DNA from: Adiantum capillus-veneris
Taxonomy: Eukaryota; Streptophyta; Polypodiopsida; Polypodiales; Pteridaceae
Direction of reading: 5' to 3'
DNA length: 64,000 nucleotides
NCBI GenBank assembly: GCA_014529385.2
Contig: CM043968.1
Location: 25,781,513-25,845,512, forward strand
Under the pieces are notes generated by a model, which had not been told where the DNA came from, searched no databases, and was given only the letters and a program-made list of their open reading frames with translations. Every line of letters begins with the position of its first letter. Within the stretch, counting starts at the first letter, position 1. A program made the position numbers and the translations under genes. Positions 1 to 8,437 of this stretch are shown here, piece by piece.

Positions 1-237
1 AAATGCAATGGAAAATTCCCCTAACTGATGCTAATGGATTCTGATGGGAATTCTGATGATCATGCTGTGTGCAACCGGAGGATATGCATCTATGCTAAGT
101 GACTGGGCATGCACGGTCTACGAATAGACTCACAAAAGTGCCAGATCACTGCTAATCTAGACTTGACTGAACTGACTGAACCCTGCTGTGGTGTAGCTTG
201 TCCACGGACACATAGGGTTGGGATGTGTCACGTGACA
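1..237 (-). repeat. LTR of element A, 3' copy, partial
   Basis: This matches the end of the 2509-3625 LTR almost base for base. It finishes in the 12-bp perfect palindrome TGTCACGTGACA, which on the minus strand is the LTR start and contains a CACGTG (G-box) core. Only the last 237 bp lie in the window. Confidence 0.85.
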
Positions 238-248
238 TCCCCTCCTTT

Positions 249-1808
249 TCAAAGTGAGGTACTGGTACCGAACTGTATGGCGTCGAGGGAGATCGCCAAG
301 AACATCCGGAATCTTGGAAGGGACTCTTCGCCGGCCCACTCTGATGTGTGGGTCGAGCGGTACTTGAACTTCATAAAGGTCTGCAATGCTTGCTTCTTTG
401 GGCCGCGCCGAAAGCGACACAAAGTCTTCTGAATCTCCTTTCTTGCTTCAACTTCGTCTAGAGTCCTGCTTCCTTTGTCTTCAAGAATCTCCATGGCTGA
501 AAATTCCTGAAACCATCTCCAACACAAAACCATGAACATACCCATTCCATGTAAAGTGAAGGAAAAAAATATTTTCTTCTCTAAAGAGTGTGTATGCAAT
601 GTAGATGAACAATTAGGCGGAGTGACAACCCGTTCATCAAACACATGCAAACAATGCGTTCGAATCTTTTCTCTATGATCGAAATCATTCAACTGTGGCA
701 AATCACAATGGAAATGCCCATGCTTGGTACTCATACTATCATGTGCTCTTTCGGAAACTGTGTCATGCCAAGGAAGAGACATGGAATGTGACTTCCTTAC
801 ATACATACTTTTCAGCTTTTCATGAGAAATCCGCATACATTCGTGCTCATCCATGAGAGAAACGTGCTCAATATACAATATGTCATGCCTAGGAAAAGGG
901 ATCACATAACGATGTTGACTAAAATATAGGAAACCTTCACGAATGAAACACTCGAACAATGCGTGCGTATCAATCATGCGAACACATAATACTTCCTGTG
1001 AGGGTTCTTTGGACCAAGGCTTGAGAGCCAAAATCGGTTCTTCCTGAAGGGGTTCTTGGGACCTAGGCTCGAGAGCCAAGATCGATCCTTCGTGATTGAT
1101 CGAATCTGCAACGAGGTTAGCTTCGCTAGAAAAAGCATCCACTAACACATCATCCTTGTGGACAATCACATCATCTTCATGCAATTCATCATGTTTGTGA
1201 GAAATCACCTCTTGATCATGCAAATCATCATGCGTGTCATTGTCATCCAAATCATCATGCTTATCATTGGCATCCAAATTATCATGCTTATCATTGTCAT
1301 TCAAATCATCATGCAAGTCATTGTCAATCAAATCATCATCATGCTTCGCACAATCATGCAAATCCTGTGTGTCATGCTTTGGAGAAGAAGAGACTGAGAG
1401 AGTCTCCTTTCCCCAAATCTCTTGCATCTGTGCCTGAACTTGAGAATAGAGTCGCCAAAACTCTTTGTTTTGTCGGTCGCTTTGTTCTTGTATTGCTTTT
1501 CTTTCTGCTTTGTCTTTTGCGTGCCTGCGATCCATTTCTGCTTTTCTTTCTGCGTGTCTGCGTTCCATTTCTGCTTTTCTTTCTTTGCATTTACGATCAA
1601 CTTCTGTCATTCTTTCATCATTTCTTGCTTCGCGTTCTAACTTCCTTTCCATAAACATCTGGTTCAAAGCCTCCATAGGAGTTAGTGCAATCCTTGACGT
1701 AGATGGGGAAGGGTCGGAAAAACCTTCTGGTGGGGAAAATTCTTCTTCGCCTCTCTTATGCTTATCACTTCCAAGCGAAGTATCCATTCCGCTTCGAGTG
1801 ATGACCAT
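249..1808 (-). CDS. Gag-like charged protein with a chromodomain-like C-terminus (element A)
   Basis: An uninterrupted 519-residue ORF fills most of the internal region of A. It begins MVITRSG, a start often seen in plant gypsy Gag proteins. Residues 51-118 are a highly charged, coiled-coil-like run of Glu, Arg and Lys. Residues 145-212 form a degenerate His-Asp-Asp-Leu repeat. Residues 274-400 are rich in His and match nothing I recognise. Residues 474-510 (TFMKFKYRSTHTSEW and onward) resemble the beta-strand and aromatic part of a chromodomain and stop just before the purine tract. No CCHC knuckle or catalytic motif is visible. An intact frame in a non-autonomous element suggests that the protein was recently useful, for example in particle formation or chromatin targeting. 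That role is inferred. Confidence 0.6.
   Translation of the reverse strand: MVITRSGMDTSLGSDKHKRGEEEFSPPEGFSDPSPSTSRIALTPMEALNQMFMERKLEREARNDERMTEVDRKCKERKAEMERRHAERKAEMDRRHAKDKAERKAIQEQSDRQNKEFWRLYSQVQAQMQEIWGKETLSVSSSPKHDTQDLHDCAKHDDDLIDNDLHDDLNDNDKHDNLDANDKHDDLDDNDTHDDLHDQEVISHKHDELHEDDVIVHKDDVLVDAFSSEANLVADSINHEGSILALEPRSQEPLQEEPILALKPWSKEPSQEVLCVRMIDTHALFECFIREGFLYFSQHRYVIPFPRHDILYIEHVSLMDEHECMRISHEKLKSMYVRKSHSMSLPWHDTVSERAHDSMSTKHGHFHCDLPQLNDFDHREKIRTHCLHVFDERVVTPPNCSSTLHTHSLEKKIFFSFTLHGMGMFMVLCWRWFQEFSAMEILEDKGSRTLDEVEARKEIQKTLCRFRRGPKKQALQTFMKFKYRSTHTSEWAGEESLPRFRMFLAISLDAIQFGTSTSL
1173..1376 (-). repeat. Degenerate tandem repeat coding for His/Asp-rich units
   Basis: On the plus strand, units resembling ATCATGCTTATCATTG recur about every 24-30 bases. 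In the minus frame they encode repeated KHDDL-DDND segments (residues 145-212 of the A protein). The unit length keeps frame, as expected for expansion under coding constraint. Confidence 0.7.
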
Positions 1809-1814
1809 TCTGCA

Positions 1815-1935
1815 ATCGTGGGTTCTTGTGTTCTTAAGTCTACGAGGAACTTGGGTTCTTGCGGGTCTTGGGTTCTTAAGTTCACGAGGAACTTGGGTTC
1901 TTGGGGGTCTTGGTTCTTGAGGTTCTTGAGGTTTT
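1815..1935. repeat. Short tandem repeats of the TTCTTG / GGAACTTGGG type
   Basis: The motif GAGGAACTTGGGTTCTTG and shortened versions recur four or more times upstream of the ATG of the A ORF. On the minus strand they lie in the leader and can be read as DPQEPKFLV repeats. Confidence 0.6.
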
Positions 1936-2074
1936 CTTTCGCTTGCAAATCGCGTTTGAGAAGGATCTTCTCTTCACCCGAGTTCTACTCCTTTCTGCGG
2001 GCGCACCCCTTGGCGGCCTTGCGCTCACACCAAGGTTGCTTTTTCCCACCTCACGTCGATTGGCCGGCCGCTAA

Positions 2075-2502
2075 GTGCACGGTCCGCTCTCAATGAGTGA
2101 AAAGAGACACAAGGGGAGGCTGGACAAGCCCTTCTTTCTTGGGATTCCTGTCACTCTTCAACAAAACACAATTAGGAATCGACACGCCCAAGCGAACTTG
2201 AGTTCGTGCGATCGCAACAAGCAAAAAAAATTCTTGTGGTTCTTGTGGTTCTTTCCTTGAGTAACGCAGAACACTTCCAAAGCTCTGAGTGCACTGTCCG
2301 CTCTCAATGAGTGAAAAGAGACACAAGGGGAGGCTGGACAAGCCCTTCTTTCTTGGGATTCATGTCACTCTTCAACGAAACACGATTAGGAATCGACACG
2401 CCCAAGCGAACTTGGGTTCGTTCGATCACAAGAAGCAAAAAAAATTCTTGTGGTTCTTGTGGTTCTTTCCTTGAGTAATGCAGAACACTTCCAAAGCTCT
2501 GA
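2075..2502. repeat. 214-bp direct tandem duplication next to the primer site of A
   Basis: 2075-2288 and 2289-2502 are near-identical copies with a few substitutions. Each unit ends in CCAAAGCTCTGA, so the left copy carries part of a second primer-binding site. On the minus strand this is the untranslated leader directly after the primer site, where packaging signals usually lie. Confidence 0.88.
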
Positions 2503-2508
2503 TACCAA
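2496..2508 (-). promoter_or_regulatory. Primer-binding site of A (initiator tRNA-Met type)
   Basis: The minus strand reads TTGGTATCAGAGC directly after the LTR end CCTTACA. This is complementary to the 3' end of plant initiator tRNA-Met and marks the start of minus-strand DNA synthesis. Confidence 0.85.
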
Positions 2509-3625
2509 TGTAAGGTGCAGCGGAATGAATGTTGTATTTTGTCAAGATTAGTGATCTTTATTGCTCAAGGTTCCTTTTAGTTTTTTAGGGAAAGAGAGAG
2601 CTTTCCGTCTTGTAGAGTGCTGTGGTCACGAACAAAGTGAGTGGATTGTGCGTGCAAGTGAATGAGACTGAGAGAAGGAGAGAGAAGAGATACGACACCC
2701 GAGAGGTTGTAAAACCCTCCTCCGAAGGCCCCACTCTCGTCGGCGAGCGTGGTCTATTCTTTGATTGCACAAAGGTGTACAATGCGTATGCAATGGACTA
2801 TGCAACTTGGTCTATGCCGATGACGACGACGACGACGACGACGGTTGAAATCTGAGATCTTCTAATCGCTGAATTTCGGGACTGTTTCGGTGGCTGAAAA
2901 TGGCTGTTTTGGCTGCGCTTTCTTGGGGCTGAAAAATGAGGTTTCTTAGGGCTGAAAACTGATGGTCTTTACGGGCTGAATCTGCTACACTTTAGGTGAA
3001 TAATGCCGGTCTTAATTTGCTGCTGAAATCCAAAAACGCCAGGGGCTGAAATTGGTCCTTCTGTCGCCGGGGTTTTGCAAATGCAAAAACGCTAGGCTGA
3101 TCTGCTGTGTCGTGATGACGCCGGGGCTGATCTGCTGCGCACAAATCGCCAAGGCTGATCTGATGCAAAAACGCTAGGTCTTCTGTGGAGAAAACGCCAG
3201 AGTAGTCGCGGGGGTTGGTCTTGCTGAGAAGTTGCCTGTTGAGCAAGGTGCTCTTGCTGCCTCTTCTGCCATTTAGTGCTAACTTGGGTTTGCTTATATA
3301 GAAACTTAGCAAAATTGCCCTACCTACTTTTGTTGGAAAGTCACTTAAAAATAATAAGTGAAAATACCAATAAATAGGAAAATAGGCTAAATGCACTGGA
3401 AAATTCCCCTAACTGATGCTAATGGATTCTGATGGGAATTCCGATGATCATGCTATGTGCAACTGGAGGATATGCATCTATGCTAAGTGACTGGGCATGC
3501 ACGGTCTACGAATAGACTCACAAAAGTGCCAGATCACTGCTAATCTAGACTTGACTGAGCTGATTGAACCCTGCTGTCGTGTAGCTTGTCCACGGACACA
3601 TAGGGTTGGGACGTGTCACGTGACA
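2509..3625 (-). repeat. LTR of element A, 5' copy (1117 bp)
   Basis: It is bounded by TG and CA on both strands: TGTAAGGTGC at 2509 and TGTCACGTGACA ending at 3625. The last 237 bp match 1-237. It holds a (GAC)n microsatellite at about 2820-2845 and, around 2880-3180, many short GGCTGA and AAACGC motifs that read as a degenerate internal repeat. Confidence 0.85.
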
Positions 3626-3713
3626 CAACAACTCAGGGTAATCTGTGAAGAAATCTTCGTCAACCCACACTGCCTCGTGGGTTCCGCGATTCTTGAACTT
3701 CAAAAAGTACTGC
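3626..3713 (-). pseudogene. Isolated chromodomain fragment
   Basis: The minus strand has an open 29-residue stretch, QYFLKFKNRGTHEAVWVDED and onward, with the spacing of a chromodomain: aromatic strand, KFKN, then a Trp within VWVDED. It resembles the C-terminus of the A protein and, less closely, the chromodomains of GYP2 and L. It is cut on the left by the LTR of A and on the right by the LTR of B, so it is a remnant of an older element or gene into which both inserted. Which one cannot be told from 88 bp. Confidence 0.55.
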
Positions 3714-5230
3714 TATCACGAGGACTTGGCAACTGCCAACCTTAGTTGTTGGTTTCTTTCGGATGATTTTTATTTAATTTTTGGGACCCTCTTTTTGAAG
3801 TTGCAAATGACCATACATTGTATGGCCAGTGTGAAATGACCGACGACCGAGAGGTTCACCCGCAAAAGGGAAGGCCTTGTTGCCACGAGTTGGTCAGGCC
3901 GACCGGCACTAGAATTGGAGTAGTAAAAGTATGTTTGCTAACCTTAGTTGTTGGTTTCTTTCGGATGATTTTTATTTAATTTTTGAGACCCTTTTTTTAG
4001 AGTTGCAAACGGCCAGACATTGTATGGCCAGTGTGAAACGATTGACAGCCAAGAGTTTCACCCGTAGATGAGAAGGCCTTGTTGCCATGAGTTGGTCAGG
4101 ACGGCACTAGAATCCGAGCAGTAAAAGTATGTCTAGGCTCAGTTCAAAGTCATTTAGGCCCCTCGCCACACTTTATAAGTTGGTGGATACTAGGAAATTA
4201 ACTCAAAAGAGGCAAAGTGGACACATGGCGGCTCTTGAGCAGTTTTCCTAGCTTGCATGAAGAGGGGGCGCCCATTTTAAGAGGAGAGGCTGATTTTCAG
4301 TCATTAAGTGACCTACAGAGTGTGTGTGAGTAGTTGGTGCAGGTGATCACAGCTTTGATGGAAAGCTTGCCTTCTCCCTTGCACTATGTAGCGCGATGAT
4401 TCTGCCCTCGCGCACCTCCCCCCTTTTGAATACAGAATCATGATGCCCGGCTTGAGGGCTACTCATCTGTATGTATAGTTTTGTGGGTTCATGCGCGTAT
4501 GCCGAGGTAGGAGCCTCTTGTCCAGGTATTGGATTAGCTAATTGCTAATCCCCCGTAGGTACAGGTGAATTCGGAGAGATTTCTCACGAGAAATCTCGTC
4601 CGATTCAGAGGGCAAGTAGCCCAACAGGTGCGGGAGTACGAGGGCTCGTCACGGATGCGTTCGGCTCGCGAAATGGAGCCAAAAACAGGAAATTACAGCC
4701 TGCTGTGTGAATTTGCAGTTTTAGGGTTTTGGCCCTAGTCAGTCCCTAATACCTCCAGGAGGTCTGGGGAAGCGAGGGGATCGTTAAATAGGTGATCTGG
4801 CACAATTTTAGGGCAAAAAACAGAGAACTCAGCGTGCTGCAGATTTTTGCCAGGTTTTGTAAAGTGTCCGTATGCGCCGGGAAAGTAATCCAGTGTGTGG
4901 GGATTTTGTTTGTGAAGTTTCCTAGGATAGTTATGTTGCCGAAATCGAGCCAAAATAGGTCTTTTTCAGCCCGGATTATGCGGGACAGCTCGTAGGAAAT
5001 CGCAGGTTTTATTCCCTTTTTGATAAGAATAAAAAAATACCAAAAAGGGTGCCAGTCTTTGGGGCCAATAGGTTGTCGGCGTTTGCTTGGAGCGCTCTAG
5101 CTTCCAAGTCGTGTGTGTTCGAAGTGTTATTCCAGTTATAAGTTTTATTTGCTAAGTTTCTCTGTGTCCTAAAGATTAAAGTAAAGTTTCGGGTGAAAGC
5201 CAATGTCTACCGCCCTATGGGCCGGTTTGA
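3714..5230 (+). repeat. 5' LTR of element B (about 1517 bp)
   Basis: The start (TATCACGAGGACTTGGC) aligns with the minus-strand LTR starts at 31295 and 21537 (TGTCA-GAGGACGTGGC), with the first G mutated. The end (GGGCCGGTTTGA) aligns with the end of the GYP2 LTR. It contains a 202-bp tandem duplication (about 3738-4140) and the shared GAAATACC...TTTGGGGCC motif at 5034-5070. Confidence 0.8.
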
Positions 5231-5248
5231 TGGTTCTGTTGCCGGGAC
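5231..5248 (+). promoter_or_regulatory. Probable primer-binding site of B
   Basis: TGGTTCTGTTGCCGGGAC follows the LTR directly. It differs from the usual TGGTATCAGAGC. It matches what I recall of the plant tRNA-Asp 3' end at about 13 of 16 bases, so an Asp primer is possible. GYP2 has the related but different TGGTTCCATCGACGGG at the same place. Confidence 0.5.
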
Positions 5249-5324
5249 AGAATTGATTTTCCTCAAGAAGTGAGCCTCGGTTGGTTTTTGGTGAAGACAG
5301 AGTACAGGAACGCGGGATTACACT

Positions 5325-5948
5325 ATGACCGACAAAGGGAAAGACATTATGGAAGAGGGTTCCTCTTCGCAGGACAGGCAGGCAATATCTACGGTGTTTG
5401 AGGTTGGCGAGAGTTCTAGGCCACCCCTGTCTGTACCTTTTGTTGATGTGAATGCTCCACCAATGCATGGCTTTATGACTAGGCAACTTGAAGATGATGC
5501 ATTGAGGACTCCGTTGCTTGCCGTTGTGAATGTTTTCACTCGATTGGTGTAGAACCCAAGGTTTATGGAGTTTTTGCAAGCGCTACCAATGCCACAGCAG
5601 ACAAGGCACAGCTCACACAGCCAATAGAGCCCGTTGAGGCTCAAGCCCAGGTTCTTCATGCATCCCAGTAGGATAGGGAGCACTCGCACGTTGCGGAGTG
5701 TGTTGGGGCTCCAAGACAGGTTCCTTCCGTCCATGAACAGGTGGCTAGGACGCCAATTCCACATGTTCTACCAGTTCAGCCCGCCACCTTTCAGAGTCCA
5801 CATTCTGCATTAAATGGATAGGGAACCAGTCTCCAGGCAATGCATTAGGTTTTTCCACCACCCACGGTACATCCTGGGTATTTCAGGGGTGGATGTGTGT
5901 TCCAAAGTATGGCTGGTTATGCGCCTGAAACCAGCAATATATGCCAGG
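5325..5948 (+). pseudogene. Gag N-terminal part of B (broken)
   Basis: The ATG at 5325 opens a frame whose protein (EEGSSSQ, VGESSRPP, then LEDDALRTPLLAVVNVFTRLV) matches the Gag start of GYP2 at 15560. An in-frame TAG at 5550 replaces the CAG found in GYP2 (VMQNPRF). Further frame loss follows up to the insertion site of C at 5948. This segment has no enzymatic motif. It is the linker in front of the capsid-like region and continues after C at 8134. Confidence 0.75.
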
Positions 5949-6504
5949 TGTCACAAAGTGATGACGTGGTGGACAACAAAAACCCTAATTTCTGCCAGAA
6001 ACCCTAAAATTCTTGCAAACCCTAATTTCTGCTAGAAACCCTAATTTTCGGAAATCGCGGAGCCTTTTTTTTTTTTTTGGAAAATGATGAGCGACGCAAA
6101 TTTCGCTTTTTCTCTACTTAATGAGAAAGAGAGAGAGAATGCTTTTGCTTTCAAGTTTTGACTCTCTGTGAGAGAGAGAGAGAGCAATTGCTTTTGATTT
6201 GAAGCTTTTGGGGCTCTGCTTTTGGGCATCCCTTGTAACCTTTAAATTAGTGGTGAGGGCCTCACTTCTCAGAGCATCTGGACGCAGAGTCTGAGAGTGA
6301 AGCCCTAACCACTCTCTTGTACTTTGATGATTGATTAATACAAAAAGAAATACCGAAAGGGGCGCCAGTCTTTGGGGCCAATATCTCTAGACACGGAACT
6401 TTGCCGGGCCAGTGCAAATCTATTGTGATCTGTGAATTGTTTTGAAGTGGTTATTTGGTGTTGTAACGATTGATTTTTGACTTGGAGTGTCCAAGTCTGT
6501 TACA
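5949..6504 (+). repeat. 5' LTR of C
   Basis: It is 556 bp, TG...CA bounded, with the shared motif GAAATACCGAAAGGGGCGCC near 6347-6366. A variable A/T tract (6065-6080) is replaced in the other LTR by an (AAAT)n run (7680-7702). Confidence 0.92.
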
Positions 6505-6505
6505 G

Positions 6506-6517
6506 TGGTATCAGAGC
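6506..6517 (+). promoter_or_regulatory. Primer-binding site of C
   Basis: TGGTATCAGAGC follows the LTR after a single G. It is complementary to the 3' end of initiator tRNA-Met. Confidence 0.9.
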
Positions 6518-6535
6518 ACGGCCGATTTGTCTTCT

Positions 6536-7425
6536 ATGGGAAATCCGATCCCCGAATTTTTCCCGCGGCACCTATGGCTTCAGGCAATGATTAGTCGACT
6601 CCCTCTGCATCTGGAGATGCGGGCTGGGATCACAACGAAGATTCAGACAGAGTATGGCCCGCCTCGGCCTACTTAGGCGGAGCAACGAGAGATGGAGCGT
6701 CGTCAATTGATTGGCGATGCAACAAAGATGATGCTCAATTTTGCCAAGGACCCGAAGATGGCAAAATATATGAACCAGACCTCTTTGGAAGAGGTACAGA
6801 TGGAGTGGCAAAGAACCACAACACCACTCCCAAAACGCGCTCTCAAGAAACCTTCTGTCTCCAAGAAATATACGGAGAAGGAACTGGAGAACGTGGTTGA
6901 TGCACGGATTGCTCAGCTTTTCGACGTGCGAAAGAAAGGCAAAAAGCACGACAAAAAGCAGAAGAAAGGCACTGACTTCCCGGGATATTTGGGTCGTCGG
7001 TCGACTTTTGACAAGGCAAAGAAACAGGAGAAGCGTGTTCGATTTGAAGGAGTACCCAGTTAGTTCTTCTTCTTCTTCTTCTGACAGTTCTTCTAGCTCC
7101 TCGGATTCGAGCGAAGAAGACAGAAAAAGCAAAAAGCGAAGCAAGAAACAAAGCTTCGGAAAGGGCAAGAAATAGGCAAAGAAGGCTACATCTCGCCCAG
7201 AGACTGACAGTTCTACTGAGGACTTGTCTACAGACAGCTCAGATTCCGACGACGGAAAGTTTTATGCGAACAAGAAGAATTTTTACAAAGCCAACCAGTA
7301 TGACTTTCTCGAAGATAAAAGCAAGAAACTCCGAGAGTTTAAGGAAGGTGGCCACTCGATCAAGTTTGATACTTTTCAGGATACTCAGATGCTTCGAAGG
7401 CTTTGTCTTTTATACATTGAATGTC
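6536..7425 (+). pseudogene. Truncated Gag of C
   Basis: The ATG at 6536 opens a frame interrupted by TAG at 6674 and shifted near 7060. The readable protein has a basic segment (KKGKKHDKKQKKG), a Ser/Asp tract (SSSSDSSSSSSDSSEEDRK) and the start of the capsid-like domain (YDFLEDKSKKLREF, TFQDTQMLRRLCL). There the sequence jumps to the 3' untranslated region. The Ser/Asp tract and flanks match E at 46500-46960. No zinc knuckle or enzyme domain remains. Confidence 0.8.
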
Positions 7426-7584
7426 ATGTGATGTCTGGTGATGTCGCGTTATGTGACTGTCGATTTTGTACATGTGCTAGATGTGTGTTCCTAGTACGTA
7501 GGTACTAACAGTCAGTGTCTGCTAAGACGGTTTATGGCTTTTGTCGGTTTTGTAGGCGTAATCGCGGTCGATTACAATGCTTTC

Positions 7585-7596
7585 AAGAGGGGGGTA
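7585..7596 (+). promoter_or_regulatory. Polypurine tract of C
   Basis: AAGAGGGGGGTA lies directly before the right LTR, the usual plus-strand primer position. The same tract precedes the LTR in E', L, I and GYP2. Confidence 0.85.
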
Positions 7597-8128
7597 TGTC
7601 ACAAAGCGATGATGTGGCGGACAGCAGAAACCCTAATTTCTGCCAGAAACCCTAATTTCCGAAAATCGCGGAGGCTTTAAAATAAATAAATAAATAAATA
7701 AATTTTGAAAATGATGAGCGATGCAAATTTCGCTTTTTCTCTACTTAATGAGAAAGAGAGAGAATGCTTTTGCTTTCAAGTTTTGACTCTCTGTGAGAGA
7801 GAGAGAGAGCAATTGCTTTTGATTTGAAGCTTTTGGGGCTCTGCTTTTGGGCATCCCTTGTAACCTTTAAATTAGTGGTGAGGGCCTCACTTCTCAGAGC
7901 ATCTGGCGTAGAGTCTGAGAGTGAAACCCTAACCACTCTCTTGTACTTTGATGATTGATTAATACAAAAAGAAATACCGAAAGGGGCGTCAGTCTTTGGG
8001 GCCAATATCTCTAGGCACGGAACTTTGCCGGGCCAGTGCAAATCTATTGTGATGTGTGAATTGTTTTGAAGTGGTTATTTGGTGCTGTCGCGATTGATTT
8101 TTGACTTGGAGTGTCCAAGTCTGTTACA
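7597..8128 (+). repeat. 3' LTR of C
   Basis: It is 532 bp, homologous to 5949-6504 with numerous substitutions, an (AAAT)n expansion and a deletion near its start. It ends TGTTACA. Confidence 0.92.
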
Positions 8129-8133
8129 CCAGG

Positions 8134-8437
8134 AACAGTCTTTGGGGGTATGCAAGGCATGATGCAAAACCCCATGTATGGTAATATTGGCATGCAACAA
8201 GGGTTTCAGTGCAATGAGGGCCCGTTTGGGGTGCCACAGGGCAATTTTGGCATGATTGGTTTTTTTGGACAGCAGCGAGATATGTCACCAGCAACTCAAA
8301 ATGTTAATGGCCAAGGGGCGCCGACAATCCCTATTACAGTGCCCATGTTGTAGACACTTCCCTAGGACAATTTGGGAGTATTGGAAAAGCCAAAGCCATA
8401 CAAAGAAGGTTGTGCAGTGGTAAAGTTTGATACCTTC
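8134..8437 (+). pseudogene. Gag of B, Gly/Gln/Met/Phe-rich segment
   Basis: This resumes B after the CCAGG duplication. The frame reads TVFGGMQGMMQNPMYGNIGM and then further Gly, Gln, Asn, Phe and Met without charge, a composition like prion-like domains. It matches the Gag of GYP2 (15050-14830) and of J (39945-40090). It ends at CCTTC (8433-8437), the target of GYP2, just inside the capsid-like region, which continues at 17151. Confidence 0.75.

Larger units (their letters stand above)
1..3625 (-). mobile_element. Non-autonomous LTR retrotransposon A (left part missing)
   Basis: Two copies of one sequence, 1-237 and the right part of 2509-3625, flank an internal region of about 2.27 kb. Read on the minus strand, the right LTR is followed by a TTGGTATCAGAGC primer site, and the left LTR is preceded by a purine tract (minus strand of 238-249, AAAAGGAGGGGA). 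These two signals fix the orientation. The single large ORF has no protease, reverse transcriptase, RNase H or integrase, so the element would need enzymes supplied in trans. The left LTR leaves the window, so the target duplication cannot be checked. The unit is typical of LARD-like derivatives, but it has coding capacity. Confidence 0.85.
5949..8128 (+). mobile_element. Short gag-only LTR retrotransposon C
   Basis: The element begins TGTCACAAAG and ends GTCTGTTACA. It is flanked by a perfect 5-bp duplication CCAGG (5944-5948 and 8129-8133) inside the gag of B. Two LTRs of 556 and 532 bp enclose 1.09 kb that carries only part of gag. LTR, primer site and Gag are those of E and E' in this window, so C is an internal-deletion derivative of that family: everything from mid-gag to the 3' untranslated region is gone. 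The LTRs differ at many positions and by an indel, so the insertion is not recent. Confidence 0.92.

Noticed and set aside
157-420. ORFs overlapping the A protein in other frames, and similar shadow ORFs throughout
   Set aside because: They lie opposite or in shifted frame to clear retroelement genes and show no family motif or own start context.
1158-1397. Regular ATCATG spacing that looks CRISPR-like
   Set aside because: Units are short, degenerate and keep codon frame; there are no spacers, and the setting is a eukaryotic retroelement ORF.
3497-3745. Small ORFs repeated at 109 and 3497
   Set aside because: They are copies of the A LTR end.
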